Source: Marinomonas balearica
Lineage (GTDB): Bacteria; Pseudomonadota; Gammaproteobacteria; Pseudomonadales; Marinomonadaceae
DNA: 64,000 nucleotides
Reading direction: 5' to 3'
Assembly (NCBI RefSeq): GCF_004362145.1
Contig: NZ_SNXC01000015.1
Location: 1-64,000 of the forward strand
Each line of letters begins with the position of its first letter. Position 1 is the stretch's first letter. Shown piece by piece: positions 44,633 through 54,162 of the stretch. The notes below the pieces were generated by a model, which did no database searches, was not told the origin of the DNA, and was given only the letters and a program-made list of their open reading frames with translations. The position numbers were made by a program, and so were the translations under genes.

Positions 44633-45592
44633 TTAAATCGGTTTGCTTGCTTGTTCTTCGAGTAGAAGAGAAGCGTTGAGACGTTCGCTGATTCTAGGGG
44701 CTGAAAACTCAATAAATTGGCGAATCTGTATCGGAACATAACGAGACTGCGTATGTTGCGCAAACACGGTGCCGTGATAGGTGCCATTAAAATGCCAATC
44801 AGCTAATAGAGGTATTAGTTTTTCTGAATGAATCTCATCTCGGATGGTGAATTCTGGAAAGGCAGATATGCCCAGATCTCTTAGAACGGCTTCTTTTCGT
44901 ATTTCGGAATGGTTACTGGAAAAATTTCCTTGGGTTTTTACTTTTTCCAGCGACCCTAACTGGTCAAAATGCCAAATATGGTCACCTTCAAATTCTCCTA
45001 GAGAAATGCAGTTATGTTTACTTAAATCACTGGGTTTATGGGGCGTTGATTCACGTTCTAAGTACGTTGGGCTTGCGCAAACGATCTGTTTTACGCTGGC
45101 AATTTTTCGGGCAACTAATCCTTCGATAGGGTGATTGGTTAATCGATAGAGTAAGTCTACTTCGCCACTGGACGGATCGATAATATGATCTGACGCTGTT
45201 AATTTAATGGTTAATTCTGGGTGCTCTTGCATAAACTCAAACACAATGGGAGAGAGGATCAATTTAGTGAATGCTTTGGGCGCACAAATTCTCAGCTCTC
45301 CGTTTAAGAGAGTCTGCTGAGACTGAGTGATTTCTACCGCAGATTTTGCTGCGTTTAGCATGTTTTTAGCGGCTTCAAATACTTCTCGACCGATAGCATT
45401 CAAGGCCACTCTTCGTGTGGTTCTTTCCAATAACTTGGTTGATAGCCCTGCTTCAAGCTTTGATATGGTTCGACTGATCGAAGAAGGTGGTAATCCTAGT
45501 TTCTTACCTGCGTTGGTGAAACTGCCTTCTTCCACTACCGCTACCAATACAGCCAGCTCGGGTAAAAGTTCCATTAATTTATGTGGCGTCAT
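44633..45592 (-). CDS. LysR family transcriptional regulator
   Basis: 319 residues. Winged helix (VVEEGSFTNAGKKLGLPPSSISRTISKLEAGLSTKLLERTTRRVALN), then the effector domain (about 95-300). It is divergent from the EamA gene (205 bases between starts), so it likely controls it. The effector is unknown. No link to the FliB gene is evident apart from direction. Confidence 0.88.
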   Translation of the reverse strand: MTPHKLMELLPELAVLVAVVEEGSFTNAGKKLGLPPSSISRTISKLEAGLSTKLLERTTRRVALNAIGREVFEAAKNMLNAAKSAVEITQSQQTLLNGELRICAPKAFTKLILSPIVFEFMQEHPELTIKLTASDHIIDPSSGEVDLLYRLTNHPIEGLVARKIASVKQIVCASPTYLERESTPHKPSDLSKHNCISLGEFEGDHIWHFDQLGSLEKVKTQGNFSSNHSEIRKEAVLRDLGISAFPEFTIRDEIHSEKLIPLLADWHFNGTYHGTVFAQHTQSRYVPIQIRQFIEFSAPRISERLNASLLLEEQASKPI

Positions 45593-45797
45593 AGAGGCAT
45601 CTCATCTGTTATTTAAAGATCTCAGTATATTGATATCAAATTAGCAAAATAGATTTGTTTATTCTAATGATTATTGTCTGTTGGTTATTAATTAACATAG
45701 TAGGCGATTTATCAACCGGGATAAATATGCGACTTGCTGTTTGATAGGGTTCAGCTTTGAAGCATGTGTTAAACCCTAAAAACACCAAGGTGATCAT

Positions 45798-46751
45798 ATG
45801 AAATCAGCGCAGTATTATGCTCAAACAATGAAACTTCCCATAACCGAGATGATGCTTTTAATGGTCGCAGTTGTATGGGGCACAAGTTATGGGTTAACGA
45901 AAGAAGCGCTGGTGTTTACTGGTGTGTTTACCTTCATCGCATTGCGATTTGGCGCTACATTTTTATTACTGCTTCCTCATCTTATAAAAGCGTCAAAAGA
46001 GGGATTCAATACGGATTGGAAGCGTGTTGTGCCAACGGGTTTTATTTTACTGGCGATTTTTATTTGTGAAGTCGCAGGGATTGCATTGACCAGTGCGACC
46101 AACGCCGCCATTTTAATAAGTTTATCGATGGTAATGACTGCACTGGTAGAAAGCCTAACGTCAAAAAAATGGGTTTCAAAACCGCTGATAATCGCCTCTG
46201 TTACCAGTGTTTTTGGCGTTTTTTTATTGGCGTCTGAATCGTTAGATACGCTGACTCCACACTCTGATCTTGATTTTTTACATCTTAATAGTGGTGATTA
46301 CTTTATATTGGGCGCCGCGCTTTTAAGAGCCATTATGGTGACGGCAACGAAATATCTCACACAAGATAAACGCATCACGTCATTGAGCATGACCGCCATT
46401 CAATCAGCCATTGTCTCATTGGGAGGTGTTTTGTGTGCGATAGTATTGGACGGTAAAGCGTTTGCAAATCTAACTGCAGAACAAATGTCCTTTGTGCTGC
46501 CTATATCAAGCTACTTTTGGGCAATCACGGCTTATCTAATACTTTTTGCGACTCTGTTTGCATTCTTTGCTCAAAATTATGCCGTAAGATCGCTTTCCTC
46601 CACCAAAGTGGCGTTGTTAATGGGGAGCGAACCCTTATTCGGCGCTTTGTTTGCCGCTATGTGGCTAGGGGAAAGTTTGACAGTCGTACAGATGTTCGGA
46701 GCTGTGATCATCATCATGAGTGTTCTCTATGTATCGATAAAGGATGATTAA
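45798..46751 (+). CDS. EamA/DMT family transporter
   Basis: 317 residues, ten helices. Typical repeats (VVWGTSYGLTKEALVFTGVFTFIALRFGATFLL; SLSSTKVALLMGSEPLFGALFAAMWLGESL) place it in the common EamA exporter branch. AAGGTGATC precedes the ATG; a second ATG ten codons in is possible. Divergent LysR regulator upstream. Substrate unknown. Confidence 0.87.
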   Translation: MKSAQYYAQTMKLPITEMMLLMVAVVWGTSYGLTKEALVFTGVFTFIALRFGATFLLLLPHLIKASKEGFNTDWKRVVPTGFILLAIFICEVAGIALTSATNAAILISLSMVMTALVESLTSKKWVSKPLIIASVTSVFGVFLLASESLDTLTPHSDLDFLHLNSGDYFILGAALLRAIMVTATKYLTQDKRITSLSMTAIQSAIVSLGGVLCAIVLDGKAFANLTAEQMSFVLPISSYFWAITAYLILFATLFAFFAQNYAVRSLSSTKVALLMGSEPLFGALFAAMWLGESLTVVQMFGAVIIIMSVLYVSIKDD

Positions 46752-46855
46752 CCTTTCTTCCATGATATAGCCCCATTTCCTGCAGGCTTATAGCATTAAT
46801 CGCTGATATATTTAAAATACATTCATTCGAATAAATATAATGCGGTGAGGAAACT

Positions 46856-47221
46856 ATGAACCTAAGTGCGGCCCGTGTCTTTGTCCGAAATATTGAAGAT
46901 GCAAAAGCCTTTTATGAAAACATAGGCTTAACGTTGGAGTGCTACAGCTCTGACACTCAGGTGTGCATTTTTAATACGGGTAAAACAAAACTCATTCTTG
47001 AGCTGTTAACGGAAAGTGAATCGAATTCTGAGCAATCGCTCCTTGGTCGGTTTACCGGACTTGCTTTTGATATAAGCGATATTTTTGCAAAATATGAACA
47101 ATTAAAATTGTCTGGTGTGGAATTCAGCGGTCAGCCAGAGCAGCAACATTGGGGCGGTTGGCTAGCCACGTTTTTAGACCCATCTGGGAATGAGTTGCAG
47201 CTCGTTCAGTATACGGATTAG
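46856..47221 (+). CDS. VOC superfamily (glyoxalase/bleomycin resistance-like) protein
   Basis: 121 residues. One VOC unit: begins LSAARVFVRNIEDAKAFYENIGL, ends LATFLDPSGNELQLVQY, the usual metal-binding beta-alpha-beta pattern with the final Glu. It may isomerise, ring-open, or bind a small ligand; subfamily not recognised. GTGAGGAAACT precedes the ATG. Stand-alone between EamA and the carbamoylase-like gene. Confidence 0.82.
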   Translation: MNLSAARVFVRNIEDAKAFYENIGLTLECYSSDTQVCIFNTGKTKLILELLTESESNSEQSLLGRFTGLAFDISDIFAKYEQLKLSGVEFSGQPEQQHWGGWLATFLDPSGNELQLVQYTD

Positions 47222-47257
47222 TTACCTTCTAGCGGTCTTCCCTTACACGTCTTTTTC

Positions 47258-47293
47258 TTTGATATTCGTCTTGCCGTACAGACGAATATCAAA
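47258..47293. terminator. Fourteen-base perfect inverted repeat
   Basis: TTTGATATTCGTCT and AGACGAATATCAAA surround eight bases. It sits 37 bases after the VOC gene stop, so it may end that transcript, although no long T-run follows. It could also be an operator for the next gene. Confidence 0.5.
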
Positions 47294-47457
47294 TGCCGTT
47301 TCTTAATTTCTTTTGTATATTTTCTGCTCTTTGATGTTTTCGTTTGCTTTCTTCCTTTGATGGCTCTTTAAAGAAAACGCACGTTTTGAATCGAGTCTAC
47401 GTCTTAAATTGGCCTACTTGTTGCTGCTCATCTTCCATCGTGGATGGGAGTAAAAAA

Positions 47458-48693
47458 ATGTCAAATTTACGGATCAATCAGGAACGTCTTTGGGCGTCTT
47501 TGATGGAAATGGCTAAAATCGGTGCCACAAAAAACGGAGGTTGTAACCGGCTTGCGGGAACCGATCTCGATAAACAAGCCAGAGATTTATTCGTTTCTTG
47601 GTGTAAAGAAGCGGGTTGTGACGTTTATATCGATAAAATAGGTAATATATTTGCCAGACGATCGGGAAAGGACAACCGAGCCCCAGCGGTTGCAACGGGC
47701 AGTCACTTAGATACACAACCTACGGGAGGTAAATTTGACGGTGTGTTTGGTGTTCTGGCTGGCGTTGAGGTACTGCGGACGCTACATGAAAATAACATAC
47801 AAACGCCTACGGCAATGGAGTTTTCTGTTTGGACCAATGAAGAAGGGTCAAGGTTTCAGCCCGCGATGCAAGGCTCCGGTGTGTATGCTGGGCGATTTGA
47901 TTTAGCGACGGAATTAAACAAAACCGATGAAAATGGCGTTCAACTTGGCGATGAATTGAAACGAATTGGCTACTTAGGTAAGGAAGAAATAGGCAGTCGT
48001 CATATCGGTGCCTTTTTTGAAGCGCATATAGAGCAAGGCCCCATACTAGAAGACGAAAATAAAGCCATTGGCGTTGTGCGATTAGGCCAAGGTATTCGTT
48101 GGTACAATGTTGAGGTGAATGGGCGAGAGAGTCATTCCGGTACGACGCCCATGCATTTGAGAAAAGATGCAATGGTGCCAGCGTCTCTCATCATCGCGGA
48201 ACTAGAGCAAATAGCATTGCGACATGAAAATGGCTTGGGAACGACGGGGTTTATGCAGGTTTATCCGAACTCTAGAAATACCATACCGGGCAAGGTGACT
48301 TTCAGTGCCGAACTGCGCAATCCTTCGTCAGATACACTTCTTACCATGCATCAAGAGCTCATTTCATTTTGTGAGAACGTATCACGAGACCGAGATATTG
48401 GTATCAAAGTTGACCCATTTTGGTACTTCGCCCCTGTTGAGTTTAGTGCATCGGATGATGTAAAAGCGGCGACGGAGTTACTTGGTTATAGCCACATGGA
48501 CATTTATTCTGGAGCGGGGCACGATGCTTGCTATATGGCGGATTTGGTACCGACCGGGATGATTTTTATTCCGTGTAAAAATGGCATTAGTCACAATGAA
48601 ATCGAATACAGCTCACCCGAGCAATGCGCAGTAGGTGCAAACGTTTTGCTGCATTCGATGTTGCAGGCAAGCGAGCGGATGGTGAAGTGTTAG
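47458..48693 (+). CDS. Zn-dependent hydantoinase/carbamoylase family amidase
   Basis: 411 residues from the ATG at 47458 (GGGAG before it); the longer frame to 47344 has an implausible Cys-rich N-terminus. M20-type two-metal site: GSHLDTQPTGGKFDG, WTNEEGSRFQPAMQGSG, HIEQGPILE, GAGHDACYM and the final SHNEIEY. Family members hydrolyse N-carbamoyl-L-amino acids, ureidoglycolate or allantoate. Which one is not decidable here. It stands alone and its TAG stop interlocks with the stop of the convergent 979-residue gene. Confidence 0.9.
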   Translation: MSNLRINQERLWASLMEMAKIGATKNGGCNRLAGTDLDKQARDLFVSWCKEAGCDVYIDKIGNIFARRSGKDNRAPAVATGSHLDTQPTGGKFDGVFGVLAGVEVLRTLHENNIQTPTAMEFSVWTNEEGSRFQPAMQGSGVYAGRFDLATELNKTDENGVQLGDELKRIGYLGKEEIGSRHIGAFFEAHIEQGPILEDENKAIGVVRLGQGIRWYNVEVNGRESHSGTTPMHLRKDAMVPASLIIAELEQIALRHENGLGTTGFMQVYPNSRNTIPGKVTFSAELRNPSSDTLLTMHQELISFCENVSRDRDIGIKVDPFWYFAPVEFSASDDVKAATELLGYSHMDIYSGAGHDACYMADLVPTGMIFIPCKNGISHNEIEYSSPEQCAVGANVLLHSMLQASERMVKC

Positions 48694-51629
48694 TTTGTAT
48701 AGCCGAGATCCATTCTAAGTTGTCTCAGTTTACTGTCCATTCTGTTTTGCTCTGTGTCGTTGATGGTTTGGATATCGCTGCCTGATGTTGAATGGAAGTT
48801 TTCAGGTGGTGTATGTTCATGCTTCTCGAACCGTTCTAGGCAAGCTGTTGCTTTATTCAGATCACCTTTGTCAATGAGTCGCTGCATTAAATCCAGTTGT
48901 GTGGTGTTGTCTAGGGTACTAAACATGACACTCAGTGTGGCTTCTTTTTGAGGCAGGGCAGCTTGTTGGAAAACGCCATCTGGGATCGTAAGGAGCTGTT
49001 GTGGGATCCCCGACCAACCGGGGAGCCGCTGAATAGCCGAGGTAAGAGATTGCAGTCCTCGTAATTGCTGATTCTTGGACGTACTTTTCATATCTGCCAT
49101 GCTCATGTGTGCTTGCAGCGCCAAAACGCCAGAGCGTCCCGAAGAAGACACCCCTGGTAGACCTGATTGAATCAAGCCGCTCAATAACTCGTCAACGATG
49201 GGCCGATCTTTTCCTATTGTCCATTGCTCTGGCTTGGTTGAATGCATGATGAGCTCTCCCAAGTGGTTCATAACAGACGTTATTTTATTGAGAGTATATC
49301 CTCGCGCGCCGTTTAGAAGTGGCTTTAAATGCTGAGAATCGAGTGAGCTGTTTAGCCTTTCAGAATCGCCGACTTTGGGTTTTTCCAGTTGCGCGGCAAC
49401 GTGAAGTTTTTGCCAAAGTGCAGGTTTTACATGTGAGGGAATACGTACCGATTTGATTGCATCATTGGCAATGCTATGTATCAACGTTTGGGCTTGATCG
49501 CAGCTCCACTGTTGTCGGTCTTTCTTCATTAAAAGGCTAGGAGCATAGAGTTGTTCAACAAGCTCGGACTGACTCTCTTGCCCGAAAGACAGTCTGGTTG
49601 CCACTTGATTGTCTATTGGAGTCATGGTTCTGGTGGTCTGATTAAAACCAAAACTGTCCCTTGAAGGAGTATATAAATCGCTGAAGTGACTGCTTCGACT
49701 AAGAGGAATGTTTTTTGAACCTGCTTCAAGGTGTAAAGACAGAGAATGAGGCTGACTTTCCTGTATTAATGCGCCAAACGGCAGATGCGCTTCATTGTAA
49801 TCAAAGGCTTGATGCTCATTTTGTCCGCTGAACAGGTTGTTGGCTGAAAAGGCGCTGTTTTCAACGGCGCGATCCAGCAAATTAAATTCATGCTCTCGAC
49901 ACCCAAGCATATGAACGAGCAATTGAGCATCGTTGTTGTCGATCAAATTTAGATCTTTCTCTATGTCGTTTAAGTATTGATTGACGAGCTTGTTGTCTGA
50001 ATCGTTCGCCGAAATCATACCAATGCCCCCAGCCATCACTTTTGCCGATCCAAGGTTTGCGTATTTTTGGTAACTCTTACAAACAATGATTTTTAGCTTA
50101 TTCTGAGCCACCTCATCTCCAAAACGCTGGCAGAGCGTATCGATATCACCGCGTTTTTCTAACGTCGCATCAAGAATGCAATACAGAGGTTGATTGGAGG
50201 TATCTTTGAGGTCTCGTTGCGCCAGTTTCTGGCTTAAAGAGGAAGACAGTGCGTCGATCCCCCATGGTGAGTCACCGTTTTTTCTCGGCGTACTGTGATT
50301 GAGTGTCGCATAGACAGTATCCGCGTTGTCAGATTCCACCATTCGGTGATACCTGAGCTGATCTACTTCATAATAGACAGGGCTGGTGCCGTGCTTTTTG
50401 GAAGACAACTCTTCGATATTGGCTTTTCCAGTAAGCTGTTCGGCAATCTCAAAACCCAATGCGAGCGCTCCCATACCTGAACTGACTAGGTGAACTGGTG
50501 GTGTTGGCACGGTTGATGGTAGACAGTCGGACGTTAAGAGCTGTTTGGATACCTGATGGAAATCTTCACTGTTGTAGGGCTTTGTTGTGCTCAGGCTGAC
50601 TTGAAGCTCCTCGATCAGTGCTTGATAAGCCGTATTGAATTTTCGACTGTCATGACAAAGCTCCGGCAATGAATCTGCAATGTTCTTCATCGTAGATAAG
50701 CTGTTGGCAAGGATGGGATTCTGATTGTGTGCATCCATGGTCTCTTTTGCATCAAATACATCAATCAGTTGATCCACTAAATCGGCAGCGGCGTGTGCAA
50801 GCTTTGCGGGGCCGATATCATCCGGGATAGCCCTAAGTCGGTCACTGATATTGTGTGAAACGGATTGAAACGATTCGAGGAGCTTTTGATTGTTGATGTT
50901 GGGGTTGGGAGTAAAATTCTGGGTTTGATCTGTCGATGTAACGGAAAATGCAGAAGGTCGAGCACCATAAACGTCGACTAATTTACGAGCGGCTCCGACA
51001 CTCGCTTGATGCTGAAATTCCAACGCATACATACTGTTTTTCAAAGGCTTTAAGTGTTTTTCGATATGTTGCTCCGGTGTGCCAGCAATGTCTTTCGTTC
51101 CTCTAAAATGTTCCAAAATCTGTCCCGCCGCATGTCTACTGTTAACGAATAAGACGGGCTTACGGCGTTGACCAACAGCCGATTTATAGACTGCGTCACA
51201 GGCATCCTGATAATCGAATGAAGGTCTGTCTCGGAGGTAATCAGACTCTAAATCGTTGGCCATGGTCAATTGCTTTAAATGATCTTTCGTAGGGCGATCA
51301 GGGGCAGCAAACGTGAGACCGTATTGAGCTACAATCTCTACTGCTCCTTTAAATTGAGCTAAATCGGTTTTTCGAATCTGAGAGTAGAGTGCGCCGCTCG
51401 CGCCTTCAAAATTTACCGTACGGTCAAAGCGTAGATGTCGCTGTGCACTTTGATTGAGAGCGTTATCCGATTGAGTCAGATCGACCAATCGCTTTTTGAG
51501 CTGGTTCTTACGGAGAGCTACTTCGGTATCATCTAGGCTGTGGATAGGTTTGTGAGCGTGTTCCGAAGGTGTCGGATGAGCAAATGTACGAGATCGAACA
51601 AGGGCATGAGTCGGTGTAAATGCAGCCAC
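48690..51629 (-). CDS. 979-residue orphan protein with a cryptic PLP-enzyme-like core
   Basis: 979 residues; no signal peptide, no membrane helix, mostly polar and helical. I do not recognise the family. The middle has the motif order of fold-type I PLP enzymes of the Cys/Met-metabolism class: VSSGMGALA (about 382-390, like SSGM phosphate-binding loops), then YYEVD, then CILDATLEKRGDIDTL (about 484-499, like the PLP-ring aspartate strand) and IIVCKSYQKYANLGSAKVMAGG (about 514-535, like SxxKY with Lys522). Residues 1-375 and 600-979 are unassigned, rich in Ser, Gln, His and Asn. Its 3' end overlaps the carbamoylase gene by four bases. A decayed IS30 copy lies upstream. A secreted effector-like or cytoplasmic modifying protein is possible; both are inference. 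Confidence 0.75.
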   Translation of the reverse strand: MAAFTPTHALVRSRTFAHPTPSEHAHKPIHSLDDTEVALRKNQLKKRLVDLTQSDNALNQSAQRHLRFDRTVNFEGASGALYSQIRKTDLAQFKGAVEIVAQYGLTFAAPDRPTKDHLKQLTMANDLESDYLRDRPSFDYQDACDAVYKSAVGQRRKPVLFVNSRHAAGQILEHFRGTKDIAGTPEQHIEKHLKPLKNSMYALEFQHQASVGAARKLVDVYGARPSAFSVTSTDQTQNFTPNPNINNQKLLESFQSVSHNISDRLRAIPDDIGPAKLAHAAADLVDQLIDVFDAKETMDAHNQNPILANSLSTMKNIADSLPELCHDSRKFNTAYQALIEELQVSLSTTKPYNSEDFHQVSKQLLTSDCLPSTVPTPPVHLVSSGMGALALGFEIAEQLTGKANIEELSSKKHGTSPVYYEVDQLRYHRMVESDNADTVYATLNHSTPRKNGDSPWGIDALSSSLSQKLAQRDLKDTSNQPLYCILDATLEKRGDIDTLCQRFGDEVAQNKLKIIVCKSYQKYANLGSAKVMAGGIGMISANDSDNKLVNQYLNDIEKDLNLIDNNDAQLLVHMLGCREHEFNLLDRAVENSAFSANNLFSGQNEHQAFDYNEAHLPFGALIQESQPHSLSLHLEAGSKNIPLSRSSHFSDLYTPSRDSFGFNQTTRTMTPIDNQVATRLSFGQESQSELVEQLYAPSLLMKKDRQQWSCDQAQTLIHSIANDAIKSVRIPSHVKPALWQKLHVAAQLEKPKVGDSERLNSSLDSQHLKPLLNGARGYTLNKITSVMNHLGELIMHSTKPEQWTIGKDRPIVDELLSGLIQSGLPGVSSSGRSGVLALQAHMSMADMKSTSKNQQLRGLQSLTSAIQRLPGWSGIPQQLLTIPDGVFQQAALPQKEATLSVMFSTLDNTTQLDLMQRLIDKGDLNKATACLERFEKHEHTPPENFHSTSGSDIQTINDTEQNRMDSKLRQLRMDLGYTN

Positions 51630-51725
51630 AGTGATTATACCTAATGAAGTGTTTAAACTTTAAGTAGGTCGTATGACTAAATGGTTCCCTTTGGGTGGTC
51701 AATCTGTGTCGATAATGAGCGAAGG

Positions 51726-51769
51726 AAAAGTAGACCTAGCATGCTTAATGTGCTGTCAGACCTACTTTT
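51726..51769. repeat. Inverted repeat upstream of the 979-residue gene
   Basis: AAAAGTAG and CTACTTTT enclose 28 bases that also hold AGCAT/ATGtGCT. It lies about 100-140 bases before the orphan gene start, close to the relic transposon. It may be part of a promoter leader, a hairpin terminator of leftward transcripts, or an element end. Confidence 0.4.
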
Positions 51770-51914
51770 GTAACGGCAGTTTAATAGCGTGATTTAAAAT
51801 TTCGGCAGTAGAGCGTCTAGCCTTTTTTAAACACAGTTATTGACGTCGTTATTTTGCCGTCCAGTTTATTTCTACAGGAGTATGCAGACCATCGGCTAGG
51901 TCTTTTGCACATAC

Positions 51915-52491
51915 CTCGAATTCACTTTCTTTATCAAGTAAAAACGCGTCTTTCGCTCAAGTTGCGTGACAATCGAGCCTGTTCCACTTTTACGTAAAAG
52001 CGTGTCTATCTCCCAATCTCCAAAACGTTTACGCGTATCGACAATATCAGGACGCTCTTCTATGAATACCTTTTGTTCGTTTGCCTTTCCGATAGCGCTT
52101 ATGACCCTGTCTTAAGTGTCGTAAAGTGCTCCTTTGAGCCTTTTATCATCATGAATGTACTGATTCCACTCATGACTGACTGGAACGCCACATAGTCTCA
52201 ATACGTTAGATACTTGCTCTGGACTCCAATCAACCTCAATAAGAGTCCGTATATAATTGATCGTTTTTGTTGGTATTCGATACTTTTCAGACCTCTTTCG
52301 TCTTGTTAGGCAAAAAGAATGTGCTTCCTTAGGGCAATAGTGTTTCGCTTGCCTGTTACGCTTTATTTCACTATAAACCGTGGCTTTATGGCACTTAATG
52401 GCATTAGTGATATCGGACAATGACATTTTTTTGTTCTAAAAGAGCTGAAATCTGGCATAGTTTCCCCTTCGGTCAACTGCTGATAATTCAT
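51915..52491 (-). mobile_element. Decayed IS30-family transposase relic
   Basis: Read leftwards, ATG at 52491 gives MNYQQLTEG, then frameshifts lead to MSLSDITNAIKCHKATVYSEI (N-terminal helix-turn-helix), RKRSEKYRIPTKTINYIRTL and WSPEQVSNVLRL. After a small deletion (HEWNQYI instead of the expected HEWxYQYI) and an in-frame stop, ERPDIVDTRKRFGDWEIDTL and ERKTRFYLIKKVNS appear in shifted frames. The DDE C-terminal third is missing. Not functional. No target duplication was identified. A 104-codon ORF (52112-52426) is a fragment of it. Confidence 0.8.
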
Positions 52492-52656
52492 GTTTGTACT
52501 GCTTGTTTTTGTGGTGAAAAGAAGTGTACCAACTTCAACTGTTGGCTTCTTCTACACCTGTTTTGCAGTGCCGCACTTATTATCTGAATTTAGGAGCAAT
52601 GTATTAGGATGACTCCTTGGGTAATTGGGATTGACGTCCGCCTTGTTTTTGAAACA

Positions 52657-54123
52657 CTACCAATACCCTAGCGCTTTCCACCATAGACCTCCGGCGATAC
52701 ACCAAATTCCGAGATTTACCACGCTCATAACAAAGCCTGCTTTCCACCAGTCACCCATTGAAACATAGCCAGATCCGAAAATAATGGGAGAGGTGCCAGT
52801 AGCATAATGAGTTAAAGACATCATCAGAGAAGACGCTGCGGCCATAAGTAAGCCTAGTATGAGTGGCGGCGCACCCAGCGCAATACCTGCAGCGAAAATA
52901 GCGGCGAACATGGCGGTAATATGCGCGGTCGTGCTGGCAAAAAAGTAGTGTGTGTAGAAGTAAATTAAGACCAATATAGAAATAGAAGGGATCCACCCCA
53001 GCCCAAGATGAGTAATGTTTGTTTCGACAACGCCAGAAAACCAAGCGATTAACCCAAGTTTATTGAGATACGTTGCCATCATAATGAGGGCTGCGAACCA
53101 AGTGATTGTATCCCAAGCAGATTTTTCTTTTAAAACGTCGTCCCACGTCAGTACGCCAGTCACGAGAAGCACACTGAGCCCTAGCATCGCAGTCGTCGTA
53201 GTGTGTACTTTAAAGTCATCACCAAACAGCGCCGCAGGCAGTCCTGTCCAGAGTACGAGAAGTAGAGTAAACACTGCGATCATGATCTTCTCTTGGGTGC
53301 TGGTTTTCCCCATTGCTCGCAATTTTTGTTGGGCAAACTTTGTCGCATCCGGTGTGTGTTTAATTTCTGGAGGATAGAGGAAGTAGAGCACTAATGGCAT
53401 GAGTAATAGACATAGCAATCCTGGAACTAAAGCCGCCAATGCCCACGTACCCCAAGAGATACTGATTTCTGCTCCGGTGGCATCAGCGATCAGCTTTACG
53501 ATCAGCGGATTTGGGGCGGTCGCAGTAATAAACATGGCGGACGTAATGGGGTTGGTATGGTAATTCACGAGAGCCAGATAGTGACCAATTTTTCGTTGAG
53601 ACCCTTCTTCAGCGGAGGAATGAAAACTCTCGGCAATGGACCTCATAATAGGGTGAACAATCCCACCCCCTCGTGCCGTATTGCTCGGTGTGACTGGAGC
53701 GAGTACCAATTCAGAAAGAGCTAAAGCATAACCAACGCCTAATGTTCGTTTGCCGAAGATCGAAATAAAGTAATAGCCAATGCGCTGTCCTAAGCCAGTT
53801 TTCGCGAGCCCTCTCGAAATGATAATGGCAATACCAATCAACCAAATAAGAGAGCTTGAAAAGCCGCTCAACGCATCTTTGATAGCTTGAGACGGACTGT
53901 TGCTGGTTACGCCAGTAAAAGCGACAAAGAAAATGGCAATAAGCGCAACCGCACCAATTGGCATAGCTTTACCAATAATGGCAATAATTGTTGCGACAAA
54001 TAGAGCGAGTAAATGCCAAGCATTGACATCAACGCCATTGGGTACCGGGATAATAAACCACAATATTAAGGCGGATAGAACGGAGAGAGAAGCGGGTATT
54101 AAACGAACATGAGGTGATTGCAT
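52657..54123 (-). CDS. DASS family dicarboxylate transporter, CitT/TtdT-like
   Basis: 488 residues from the ATG at 54123, the length of CitT and TtdT (487). About 12 membrane helices. Both signature motifs are visible: SNTARGGGIVHPIM (first SNT) and GTSPIIFGSGYVS in the second repeat. The group exchanges or imports citrate, tartrate, malate or 2-oxoglutarate. It is 13 kb from ttdAB, so a direct tartrate role is a guess. No regulator adjacent. Confidence 0.9.
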   Translation of the reverse strand: MQSPHVRLIPASLSVLSALILWFIIPVPNGVDVNAWHLLALFVATIIAIIGKAMPIGAVALIAIFFVAFTGVTSNSPSQAIKDALSGFSSSLIWLIGIAIIISRGLAKTGLGQRIGYYFISIFGKRTLGVGYALALSELVLAPVTPSNTARGGGIVHPIMRSIAESFHSSAEEGSQRKIGHYLALVNYHTNPITSAMFITATAPNPLIVKLIADATGAEISISWGTWALAALVPGLLCLLLMPLVLYFLYPPEIKHTPDATKFAQQKLRAMGKTSTQEKIMIAVFTLLLVLWTGLPAALFGDDFKVHTTTTAMLGLSVLLVTGVLTWDDVLKEKSAWDTITWFAALIMMATYLNKLGLIAWFSGVVETNITHLGLGWIPSISILVLIYFYTHYFFASTTAHITAMFAAIFAAGIALGAPPLILGLLMAAASSLMMSLTHYATGTSPIIFGSGYVSMGDWWKAGFVMSVVNLGIWCIAGGLWWKALGYW

Positions 54124-54162
54124 ACAATACAAATCCTAATGAGTGTATTACACAAATGGATG

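Noticed and set aside
47344-47457. N-terminal extension of the carbamoylase-like protein
   Set aside because: Cys-rich and unrelated to the M20 family; a GGGAG site sits before the ATG at 47458.
52112-52426. 104-codon ORF as an intact gene
   Set aside because: It is the N-terminal piece of an IS30 transposase; the rest of the protein is found downstream in shifted frames.
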